Source of the DNA: an uncultured Gemmiger sp. | GTDB taxonomy: Bacteria; Bacillota; Clostridia; Oscillospirales; Ruminococcaceae | Direction: 5' to 3' | Assembly: GCA_947631565.1 (NCBI GenBank) | Contig: CANRLV010000003.1 | Location: forward strand, 1-64,000 | DNA length: 64,000 bases | In this document: piece by piece, positions 1-6,231 of the stretch | Layout of the letters: each line of letters begins with the position of its first letter | How positions within the stretch are numbered: position 1 is the stretch's first letter | Made by a program: the position numbers and the translations under genes | The notes under the pieces: generated by a model | What the model was told of the DNA's origin: nothing | Database searches by the model: none | What the model saw: the letters and a program-made list of their open reading frames with translations, nothing else

Positions 1-76
1 GCTCGGTGTCCAGCCCCACGCACACGGGGCCGCGCGCGGCCACGGCGGCGTACAGTCGGTCCATGCTGGTCTGCAT
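1..76 (-). CDS. pyrF: Orotidine 5'-phosphate decarboxylase, N-terminal fragment
   Basis: Only the first 25 codons are in the window; the gene continues off the left edge. The N-terminus reads M-Q-T-S-M-D-R-L and reaches V-C-V-G-L-D-T, the first beta strand and substrate-binding aspartate region typical of PyrF, which decarboxylates OMP to UMP in the last step of pyrimidine synthesis. The ATG at 74-76 follows an AAGGAGA ribosome binding site at 84-90. It starts 16 bases after the pyrC stop, so it is the second gene of a pyrC-pyrF operon. Identity rests on a short stretch plus context. Confidence 0.8.
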   Translation of the reverse strand, partial: MQTSMDRLYAAVAARGPVCVGLDTE

Positions 77-92
77 ACGGTCGTCTCCTTTT

Positions 93-1277
93 TTACAGTT
101 GGTAGGTGATCTTCCCGGCCTTGACGGTGGTCACGACGCGGCCATAGAGCTTTTCGCCGTCAAAGGGAGTGTTCTTGCTCTTGCTGTGCAGGGCGGCGGC
201 GTCCACCGTCCAGAGGGCGTCCAAATCGACGAGCACGAGGTCGGCGTCAAAGCCGGGGGCGAGCTGGCCCTTGCGGTCGTCGAGCCCCAGCACCTGCGCG
301 GGGCCGCTGCTCATCAGAAAGCTCAGGTGTTCAAGCGGCAGGCCCTCCATGCGGCAGAGCCTGGTATAGCAGGCGGCAAAGGCCGTCTCCAGCCCCACCA
401 TGCCGGCCGCGCCGTGGGCCTTCTCCTCGGCCGTGTGGGGGGCGTGGTCGGTGCCGATGCAGCTGACCGTTCCGTCTTTGATGGCCGCGACCAGCGCTGC
501 CACGTCCGCCGCCTTGCGGATGGGCGGGTTGACCTTGTATTGCAGGCGGCTGTCGTCGAACCACAGGTGGTGGGGCGTGACCTCGGCGCTCACGCGCGCG
601 CCGCGGCGGCGGCTCTGGCGCACCATATCGGCGGCCTCGGCCGTGGAGACATGGCACATATGCAGCCGTGTGCCGTAGTACTCGGCCAGGTGGCAGTTGC
701 GCGCCGTCTCGATGTTCTCGGCCAGGCGGTAGTCCCACGGCGATATCTCGCGGTCCTCGGCGTGGGACAGTACGGTCAGCCCGCGCTCGGCGGCGATGGC
801 AAAGGCGCGCGCCATAACGGCGTTGTCCATGACGCCGTTGCCGTCCTCGGTGATGAATTTGACGTCCCCCGGCAATGCCAGCAGATGGTCCAGCGTCTTG
901 CCGTCAAAATCCTTGGTGATGGAGACGGTCTGGTTGGCGTCGCACAGGCCGATCTCCTTGGCCTTATTTTGCACGGCATGGGCGATGTCGGCCGAGGAGC
1001 AGATCGGCTTCGTGTTGGGCATCAGGTTGACGAAGGTGTACCCGCCGGCGGCGGCCGCCGCGCTGCCGGTGGCGATATCCTCTTTGTACTCAAGGCCCGG
1101 CGTGCGCCAGTGGCAGTGCGTGTCGATAAAGGCGGGCAGCACGGTCAGGCCGCGGGCGTCGAGCACCTGCTCCCCCGCCGGTACCGGCAGCCCGGTGCCG
1201 AGGGCCTTGATCCTGCCCTCCGCCAGCCAGAGATCACACACGCGGCCGGTACAGTCGCGGGCGCCCGTGATGAGCAT
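93..1277 (-). CDS. pyrC: Dihydroorotase (class I)
   Basis: Zinc amidohydrolase of 394 residues that cyclises carbamoyl aspartate to dihydroorotate in de novo pyrimidine synthesis. Visible family marks are the H-x-H metal pair (His54, His56) in D-T-H-C-H-W-R-T-P-G, the V-N-L-M-P-N-T-K-P strand, L-S-H-A-E-D, H-M-C-H-V-S-T, and the late T-D-H-A-P-H motif with its metal-binding aspartate. The reading frame stays open far upstream to about 1931, but the ATG at 1275-1277 is the real start: it has AAGGAGGGTG just upstream and the product begins exactly where dihydroorotases do. The upstream frame is occupied by a leader peptide, an attenuator and the promoter. pyrF follows in the same operon. Confidence 0.95.
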   Translation of the reverse strand: MLITGARDCTGRVCDLWLAEGRIKALGTGLPVPAGEQVLDARGLTVLPAFIDTHCHWRTPGLEYKEDIATGSAAAAAGGYTFVNLMPNTKPICSSADIAHAVQNKAKEIGLCDANQTVSITKDFDGKTLDHLLALPGDVKFITEDGNGVMDNAVMARAFAIAAERGLTVLSHAEDREISPWDYRLAENIETARNCHLAEYYGTRLHMCHVSTAEAADMVRQSRRRGARVSAEVTPHHLWFDDSRLQYKVNPPIRKAADVAALVAAIKDGTVSCIGTDHAPHTAEEKAHGAAGMVGLETAFAACYTRLCRMEGLPLEHLSFLMSSGPAQVLGLDDRKGQLAPGFDADLVLVDLDALWTVDAAALHSKSKNTPFDGEKLYGRVVTTVKAGKITYQL

Positions 1278-1297
1278 ACAACACCCTCCTTTTGGGT

Positions 1298-1327
1298 AAA
1301 AAAAAACTTTTCCCCGTAAGGAAAAGT
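1298..1327 (-). terminator. Intrinsic terminator acting as attenuator before pyrC
   Basis: Read on the minus strand, ACTTTTCC (1320-1327 side) and GGAAAAGT form an 8-bp stem around a 6-base loop, followed by nine consecutive T (1298-1306). This is a factor-independent terminator placed directly ahead of the pyrC ribosome binding site and after the pyrC promoter, so it can only act as an attenuator. The upstream leader ORF stops on the first base pair of the stem. Confidence 0.85.
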
Positions 1328-1410
1328 CAAAACGCAGCGGCCAAAGCCGGCAAAAAAAGAAACAACGCGCCTGACCCGTCCGCCTTGTGCTGTACGCCAA
1401 ACGGTGCCAT
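1327..1410 (-). CDS. pyrC leader peptide (27 codons)
   Basis: Short ORF between the pyrC promoter and its attenuator. ATG at 1408-1410 has AAGGGGG at 1419-1425, eight bases upstream. The 27-residue product ends in a hydrophobic L-F-L-F-L-P run followed by A-L-A-A-A-F. The codons for L-F-L-F-L make the transcript strongly U-rich (TTGTTTCTTTTTTTG) about 30 bases before the terminator, and the TGA stop at 1327-1329 overlaps the first base of the terminator stem. This is the layout of the enterobacterial pyrBI leader, where low UTP makes polymerase pause in the U tract so that the ribosome catches up and blocks the terminator. Mechanism here is inferred; the parts are seen. Confidence 0.7.
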   Translation of the reverse strand: MAPFGVQHKADGSGALFLFLPALAAAF

Positions 1411-1437
1411 GCAGCGCGCCCCCTTTTTGTTTTGTCT

Positions 1438-1466
1438 ATTGTACCATGCCGGGCGGGCGGTGTCAA
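1438..1466 (-). promoter_or_regulatory. Sigma-A promoter of pyrC-pyrF
   Basis: On the minus strand TTGACA (1461-1466) and TACAAT (1438-1443) are separated by exactly 17 bases. The expected start point lies near 1431, only about 20 bases before the leader-peptide ATG. This places promoter, leader ORF, attenuator and pyrC in the right order. Confidence 0.85.
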
Positions 1467-1573
1467 TGCAGCGGGGCGGGCCCGGCAAAGAGGGATTTCG
1501 CCCCTTTTGCGCGCAACTTTTGGGCATTTTGACAAAGAACGCCCCCTCCCGCCGGCGCCGCGCCGCCGGAGCG

Positions 1574-1602
1574 TTGCCTTTTGGCGCAAAATGTGGTATG
1601 GT
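1574..1602 (+). promoter_or_regulatory. Sigma-A promoter of cysE
   Basis: TTGCCT (1574-1579), 17-base spacer, TATGGT (1597-1602), with TGTGG immediately before the -10 element. Transcription would begin about 33 bases before the cysE ATG. The 1467-1573 stretch between the divergent pyrC and cysE promoters shows nothing else recognisable. Confidence 0.65.
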
Positions 1603-1641
1603 AAGCGTATCCACTTTTTTGCAAGGAGCCGTGACCCCCGC

Positions 1642-2289
1642 ATGGGCCTTTGGGAAGACGCCAAAAACATCCGCGATAAGGACCCCGCCGCGCGCAACGT
1701 GGCCGAGGTCATGCTCCTGTACCCCGGGTTCCATGTGCTGGTCACCCATCGCATCGCCCACTTTTTGTATAAGCACCGTTGGTTTTTCTGCGCGCGGCTC
1801 ATCAGCCAGCTGTCCCGCCATTTCACCGGCATCGAGATCCACCCCGGCGCCACCATCGGCCGCAAGCTGTTCATCGACCACGGCATGGGCATCGTCTTTG
1901 GTGAAACGACCGAGATCGGCGACAACTGCACGATCTACCACGGCGTGACGCTGGGCGGCACCGGCAAGGACACCGGCAAGCGCCACCCGACGCTTGGCAA
2001 CAACGTGCTGATCGGGGCCGGGGCCAAGGTGCTGGGGCCCGTGTACATCGGCGACAATGTGCGCGTGGGCGCCGGCAGCGTGGTGCTGCATAACCTGCCG
2101 GCCAACTCAACGGCCGTCGGCGTGCCGGCCGAGGTCGTGCGCGTCAACGACGTCAAGGTCAACCCGGCCGACGACCTCGACCAGCAGGACCTGCCGGACG
2201 CCACCAACCAGCGCATCGCCCGGCTGGAGGCCCAGCTCAGCCGGCTGGAAGCAAAGATACAGGGGGAATATCCCCCCGACAAGGAGTAA
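1642..2289 (+). CDS. cysE: Serine O-acetyltransferase
   Basis: Transfers acetyl from acetyl-CoA to serine to give O-acetylserine, the precursor for cysteine. The product has 215 residues. A short alpha-helical N-terminus is followed by a left-handed beta-helix of hexapeptide repeats (I-H-P-G-A-T-I-G, I-T/V-F-G-E-T-T-E-I-G, V-L-I-G-A-G-A-K-V-L-G-P-V). The catalytic regions D-H-G-M-G-I and Y-H-G-V-T-L-G-G are intact. The ATG at 1642 is chosen because AAGGAG lies 13 bases upstream and the reading frame extension above it runs through the promoter. The C-terminal 40 residues are charged and probably helical. It is a single-gene unit; a cysteine-synthase-like partner lies far away at 51030. Confidence 0.93.
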   Translation: MGLWEDAKNIRDKDPAARNVAEVMLLYPGFHVLVTHRIAHFLYKHRWFFCARLISQLSRHFTGIEIHPGATIGRKLFIDHGMGIVFGETTEIGDNCTIYHGVTLGGTGKDTGKRHPTLGNNVLIGAGAKVLGPVYIGDNVRVGAGSVVLHNLPANSTAVGVPAEVVRVNDVKVNPADDLDQQDLPDATNQRIARLEAQLSRLEAKIQGEYPPDKE

Positions 2290-2348
2290 GACCCACCGCC
2301 CCACCCGCACAGCGGGTGCAAGCTATCAAAAAAAGTACATTTTTAATA

Positions 2349-2570
2349 ATCGGCCCTGACCGACATGTGCGGTTGCGCCCGCAGGCGCACGTCGTAGGCC
2401 AACCGCGCGAAGCGCGGCTCTTAGGCCGGAGACGCAGGGCCGATACCGCTAGAGCAAAAATGCCGCAGCAAGTCGCCGTAAGGCATGCGCAAGGCATTTT
2501 TGCGACAGGGTGTGTCCAAGAGAGGGGTGCAGGCGGACTGGCGCAGCCGGCAAAGCCGAACCCCTCTTTT
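2349..2570. repeat. Three-hairpin intergenic repeat, copy A
   Basis: First of three related elements (others at 53491 and 57487). Module 1: stem ATCGGCCCTG (2349-2358) / CAGGGCCGAT (2435-2444) enclosing a conserved GACATGTG core plus about 65 extra bases with their own small hairpins (for example CCGCGCGAAGCGCGG at 2403-2417). Module 2: GCAAAAATGCC (2454-2464) / GGCATTTTTGC (2493-2503) enclosing AGTCGCC and GGCATG. Module 3: AGAGGGGT (2521-2528) / ACCCCTCT (2560-2567) enclosing GCAGGCGGACTGGCGCAGCC and GCCGA. It fills the gap between convergent cysE and the dehydrogenase gene. No coding function; probably a structured RNA or a non-autonomous repeat. Confidence 0.85.
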
Positions 2571-2578
2571 GCAGGAAC

Positions 2579-3562
2579 TTACAGCTGGACCTCGTCGGGG
2601 TCCGGCAGGCCCCTGGCGAGGCAGTCGACGGCATAGAACGCGCTCTCGACCATGCTGGCGACGTTGACGTCGGTGTAAAAGGCGTTGTGCGGGCTCAGGA
2701 TCACGTTGGGGAAGCTGCGCAGCAGCGCCATCTCGCGGTTTTTGAGCACCTGGCCGGACCGGTCATAGTAGCAAAGGTCGTTCTCCCCGTTGATGACGTC
2801 CAGCCCGGCCCCGCCCAGCTTGCCGCTTTCCAGCGCGTCGATCAGGGCGTCGGGGTCCACCAGCGTGCCGCGCGCGGTGTTGACGAGCATCGCCCCGTCC
2901 TTCATCTGCGCAAAGGCGGCGGCGTCCAGCATATGATAGTTCTCCGGCGTGGCGTTGAGGTGCAGCGTGATGATGTCGCTCTCGGCGTACAGCTGCGGCA
3001 GCCCGACATACTGCACATATTGGGCCGCCCGGTCGTTGGGGTAAAGGTCATACGCCAGCAGTTTGCAGCCGAAGCCGGCCAGGTGCTTTGCCACCACGGT
3101 GCCGATGCTGCCGGTGCCGATGATGCCCACCGTACAGTCCGAGATATCGCGCCCCATCTTGCCGGGCAGACTCCAGTCCTGCACGGCGGCGCGCAGCATG
3201 GTCTGGTGCATCTTGCGCGTGCACATCAGCATGAGCATAATGGCATAGTTGGCCACCCCCTGCGGCGGATAGTGGGAGTGCGCCACCCGCATCCCCAGCG
3301 CCTTGGCCCTTGCAAGCGGCAGGTGGTCATAGCCGATGCTGCGGCAGGGCAGGCTGCGCACACCCATCCCGTACCAGGCGTCCAGGTATTCCGGCGGGAT
3401 GCGGCAGGGGTTGGTGCTGACGGCGTCGCACCCCTGGGCCAGGGCCAGGTTTTCCGGCCCCGGCACGGCGGCGGTGAACACATAGTCGATGCCGTACTGG
3501 CGGGCGTACCGCGCGCAGAATTCCTCTTCATCCGGGCGCAGAGCGTAAAAGCAGATCTTCAT
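2579..3562 (-). CDS. D-2-hydroxyacid dehydrogenase (D-lactate dehydrogenase type)
   Basis: NAD-dependent oxidoreductase of 327 residues, most like D-lactate dehydrogenase/VanH, which would reduce pyruvate to D-lactate in fermentation. The nucleotide-binding motif G-T-G-S-I-G is near residue 150. The catalytic triad is present: Arg231 in N-T-A-R-G-T-L-V-D, Glu260 in G-E-N-D and His292 in S-P-H-N-A-F-Y-T-D; the F-Y-T-D end is characteristic of the D-LDH branch. Its ATG (3560-3562) overlaps the stop of the upstream gene as ATGA, so translation is coupled to the C_GCAxxG protein. Substrate could be another 2-oxo acid. Confidence 0.85.
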   Translation of the reverse strand: MKICFYALRPDEEEFCARYARQYGIDYVFTAAVPGPENLALAQGCDAVSTNPCRIPPEYLDAWYGMGVRSLPCRSIGYDHLPLARAKALGMRVAHSHYPPQGVANYAIMLMLMCTRKMHQTMLRAAVQDWSLPGKMGRDISDCTVGIIGTGSIGTVVAKHLAGFGCKLLAYDLYPNDRAAQYVQYVGLPQLYAESDIITLHLNATPENYHMLDAAAFAQMKDGAMLVNTARGTLVDPDALIDALESGKLGGAGLDVINGENDLCYYDRSGQVLKNREMALLRSFPNVILSPHNAFYTDVNVASMVESAFYAVDCLARGLPDPDEVQL

Positions 3563-4035
3563 TCGTCATCCTCCGGTGCGGGCACGGGGTGCTCCGCGAT
3601 GTACTCCTCCAGCAGCGCCGCCGCCAGCCGGATCAGGGCCGGGCAGGGGCGTTTTTGGTAAAATTCCGGCGTGCGCGGGGTGGCCGCGGGGCCGGCGTTC
3701 TCCCCTTTTTTGAGGCCCAGCAGCTCGCGGCAGACGATGCTGTCCTTGCCGTTTTCAGCCTTGAAGCGCGCGGCCAGCTCCTGCACGGCGCCGTAGAGCG
3801 CGGTTTTCCGCGCCGGGTCGGCGCTGCCGTAGAGCGCGCCCAGCACCAGCACCGCGCCCGAGAAGGCGCCGCACACCTCCCGCATACGGCCAAAGCCGCC
3901 GCCAAAGCCCGCCGCCAGCTGCGCGGCGCGCTGCGGCGTTACGCCCAGCTCGGGCGCATAGGCCATGGCCACGCACTGCGCGCAGTTGTGGCCCTTGAAA
4001 AAATAATCGTAGGCGATTTGGCCCTTGTCCGGCAT
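3559..4035 (-). CDS. C_GCAxxG_C_C-type putative redox protein
   Basis: 158-residue cytoplasmic protein of the C_GCAxxG_C_C family, whose function is not established. The spaced cysteines that define the family are visible: Cys18 and Cys21 in H-N-C-A-Q-C-V, Cys55 in C-G-A-F-S-G-A, Cys102 in S-I-V-C-R-E-L-L-G, and Cys131 in R-P-C-P-A-L-I. They suggest a metal- or redox-active site. The ATG at 4033-4035 has AAAGGGGG nine bases upstream. It is the first gene of a two-gene operon with the D-lactate-type dehydrogenase, which suggests a part in electron disposal, but this is inference from position only. Confidence 0.8.
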   Translation of the reverse strand: MPDKGQIAYDYFFKGHNCAQCVAMAYAPELGVTPQRAAQLAAGFGGGFGRMREVCGAFSGAVLVLGALYGSADPARKTALYGAVQELAARFKAENGKDSIVCRELLGLKKGENAGPAATPRTPEFYQKRPCPALIRLAAALLEEYIAEHPVPAPEDDE

Positions 4036-4124
4036 GGGCGGCGCCCCCTTTGTTGTGTCGTACCAAAAGCATACCGCAAACGGCGCGTTTTGTTAAGCCT
4101 TTTTTGAATTTTTTGTAAAATGGC

Positions 4125-4184
4125 TTGCACTTTGCGTCCCCGCGTGCTATAGTTGTTTTAGCACTTAAAGCACGCGAGTGCTAA
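4125..4184 (+). promoter_or_regulatory. htpG promoter with CIRCE operator
   Basis: Promoter: TTGCAC (4125-4130), 17-base spacer, TATAGT (4148-4153) with an extended TGC before it. Directly downstream, TTAGCACTT (4158-4166), nine bases, GAGTGCTAA (4176-4184) match the CIRCE inverted repeat bound by the heat-shock repressor HrcA at 8 of 9 plus 9 of 9 positions. The operator covers the expected transcription start, so HrcA would block initiation at normal temperature. Confidence 0.92.
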
Positions 4185-4212
4185 TATTTTTGCAAAAGAG
4201 GTAATCTTCCCC

Positions 4213-6114
4213 ATGGCCATGCGTCAGTTCAAAGCCGAGAGCAAGAAATTGCTCGACTTGATGATCAACTCCATCTACACCAACCGCGAGATCTTTCTGC
4301 GCGAGCTCATCTCGAACGCCAGTGACGCCTGCGACAAGCGCTATTTCAAGAGCCTGACCGATGCGAGCGTCGGCATCCAAAAGGAGGATCTGGCCATCCA
4401 CATCGCCGCCGACAGGGACAGCCGCACGCTGACCGTATCGGACAACGGCATCGGCATGACCAAGGAGGAGCTCGAAAAGAACCTGGGCACCATCGCGCGC
4501 TCGGGGTCGCTGGATTTCAAGAGCGAGAATCCCAGCGACAACATCGACATCATCGGCCAGTTCGGCGTCGGCTTCTACTCGGCGTTCATGGTGGCGGGCA
4601 AGGTGACGGTCATCTCCCGCGCGCAGGGCGCCGACGAGGCCTGGCAGTGGTCGAGCAAGGGCGTCGAGGGCTATACGCTGACCCCGGCCGAGAAGGACGA
4701 CGTCGGCACCGAGGTCATCCTCGTCCTCAAGGAGGACACCGAGAACGAGAAGTACAGCGACTATCTTGACGAGTATACCCTCGCGGACCTCGTCAAGAAA
4801 TACAGCGATTACATCCACTACCCCATCACGATGTACCGCACAAAGTCCCGCCAGAAGCCCAAGCCCGAGGACGCCGGCGACGACTACAAGCCGGAGTACG
4901 AGACCTACACCGAGCTGGAGACCCTGAACAGCATGGTGCCTATCTGGAAGCGCCCCAAGAGTGAGGTCAAGGACGAGGACTACAACGAGTACTACAAGTC
5001 CCGCTTTATGGATTACACCGACCCGCTGCGCGTCATCACCAGCCGCACCGAGGGCACGGCCACCTACACGGCGCTGCTGTTCGTGCCCGGGCGCACGCCG
5101 TATGACTACTATACCAAGGAGTACGAGAAGGGCCTGGCGCTGTATGCCTCCGGCGTGATGATCATGGAGAAGTGCGCCGACCTGCTGCCGGACTATTTCA
5201 GCTTTGTCAAGGGCGTGGTGGACAGCGAGGACCTGAGCCTGAACATCAGCCGCGAGACGCTGCAGAAGGACAGCCAGCTCAAGCTCATGCGCGACAGCCT
5301 GGAGCGCAAGATCAAGAACGAGCTGCGCGCCATGCTGAACAACGACCGCGAAAAGTACGAGACCTTCTGGAAAGCGTTCGGCCGCCAGCTCAAGTTCGGC
5401 ATCTACGGGGACTACGGGATGCACAAGGACCTGCTGGCCGAGCTGCTGCTGTTCTGGAGCGCCAACGAGAACAGGTACGTCACGCTGGACGAGTATATCG
5501 AAAAGATGCCCGAGGGGCAGAAGTGCATCTACTTTGCCGCCGGCGACGAGGTCGATCGGCTGGCCAAGCTGCCCAACGCCGAGCTGGTCAAGAGCAAGGG
5601 GTATGACCTGCTGCTTTGCAGCGAGGACGTCGACGAGTTCTGCCTGCAGATGATGCGGGACTACAAAGAGAAAGAGTTCAAGAACATCAACGGCGGCGAC
5701 CTGGGGCTGGAGACCGAGGAGGAGAAGAAAGCCGCCGAGGCCGCCGACGCCGAGAACAAGGACCTGTTCGAGGCTGTCAAGACCGCTTTGAACGGCAAGG
5801 TCAAGGAGGTCAAGGCCAACCCCACGCTACAGGCGCACCCGGTGTCGCTTTCCAGCGAGGGCGGGCTTTCCATCGAGATGGAAAAGGTGCTGCGCAAGAT
5901 GCCCACCGGCGAGAACGTCGAGAGCACCAAGGTGCTGGAGCTCAACCCCGGCCACGCCGTGTTCGCGGCGCTCAAGGCCGCGCAGGCGGCCGGCGACACC
6001 GACAAGGTCAGCCGCTATGCCGAGCTGCTCTACGACCAGGCGCTGCTCATTGCCGGGCTGCCGCTGGAGGACCCAGTGGCGTATGCCCAGCTCGTGTGCG
6101 GGCTGATGGCGTAA
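4213..6114 (+). CDS. htpG: Molecular chaperone HtpG (Hsp90 family)
   Basis: ATP-dependent cytosolic chaperone of 633 residues, full length for bacterial Hsp90. The N-terminal GHKL ATPase carries E-L-I-S-N-A-S-D-A near residue 31-39, D-N-G-I-G-M, G-T-I-A-R-S-G and G-Q-F-G-V-G-F-Y-S-A-F. The middle domain holds the catalytic-arginine region N-I-S-R-E-T-L-Q, followed by a C-terminal dimerisation domain. The ATG at 4213 follows AAAGAGG (4195-4201). An in-frame ATG at 4219 is an alternative, but M-A-x-x-Q-F-K-A-E-S is the usual family start. The promoter carries a CIRCE operator, and a strong terminator follows, so the gene is monocistronic and heat-inducible. Confidence 0.97.
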   Translation: MAMRQFKAESKKLLDLMINSIYTNREIFLRELISNASDACDKRYFKSLTDASVGIQKEDLAIHIAADRDSRTLTVSDNGIGMTKEELEKNLGTIARSGSLDFKSENPSDNIDIIGQFGVGFYSAFMVAGKVTVISRAQGADEAWQWSSKGVEGYTLTPAEKDDVGTEVILVLKEDTENEKYSDYLDEYTLADLVKKYSDYIHYPITMYRTKSRQKPKPEDAGDDYKPEYETYTELETLNSMVPIWKRPKSEVKDEDYNEYYKSRFMDYTDPLRVITSRTEGTATYTALLFVPGRTPYDYYTKEYEKGLALYASGVMIMEKCADLLPDYFSFVKGVVDSEDLSLNISRETLQKDSQLKLMRDSLERKIKNELRAMLNNDREKYETFWKAFGRQLKFGIYGDYGMHKDLLAELLLFWSANENRYVTLDEYIEKMPEGQKCIYFAAGDEVDRLAKLPNAELVKSKGYDLLLCSEDVDEFCLQMMRDYKEKEFKNINGGDLGLETEEEKKAAEAADAENKDLFEAVKTALNGKVKEVKANPTLQAHPVSLSSEGGLSIEMEKVLRKMPTGENVESTKVLELNPGHAVFAALKAAQAAGDTDKVSRYAELLYDQALLIAGLPLEDPVAYAQLVCGLMA

Positions 6115-6135
6115 AACGGGGGCACGCGCTCCCCT

Positions 6136-6171
6136 GCCCTGCCGGAAAATCTGCCCGGCAGGGCGTTTTTT
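6136..6171 (+). terminator. Terminator of htpG
   Basis: GCCCTGCCGG (6136-6145) pairs with CCGGCAGGGC (6155-6164) and is followed by G and six T. A classical factor-independent terminator. Confidence 0.9.
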
Positions 6172-6192
6172 GTGGCATTCCGGACCGAATTG

Positions 6193-6201
6193 TGCTATGC
6201 T
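6193..6201 (+). promoter_or_regulatory. Extended -10 promoter of the Sel1-repeat gene
   Basis: TGCTATGCT (6193-6201), an extended -10 element, 31 bases before the ATG. No good -35 hexamer at standard spacing; the region upstream is the htpG terminator. Confidence 0.45.
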
Positions 6202-6231
6202 GGAAGCAGCCGTAGAAAAAGGAGTGGGACC

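Noticed and set aside
1278-1440. PyrR-type riboregulator in the pyrC leader
   Set aside because: I looked for the conserved PyrR-binding loop and an antiterminator alternative to the terminator stem and found neither; the leader is short and mostly coding.
1278-1931. Upstream extension of the pyrC frame to about 1931
   Set aside because: It would run through the attenuator, leader peptide, promoter and the start of cysE; the dihydroorotase family start and a good ribosome binding site are at 1277.
2518-2570. Module 3 (or module 2) of the repeat as plain transcription terminators
   Set aside because: Stems with T-rich ends could stop transcription, but this does not explain why the inner sequences are kept in all three copies, nor copy C inside an operon.
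2349-2570. Repeat copies as insertion sequence or MITE ends
   Set aside because: No terminal inverted repeats framing the whole element, no target-site duplication seen at any copy, and no transposase in the window; the modules diverge by paired changes.
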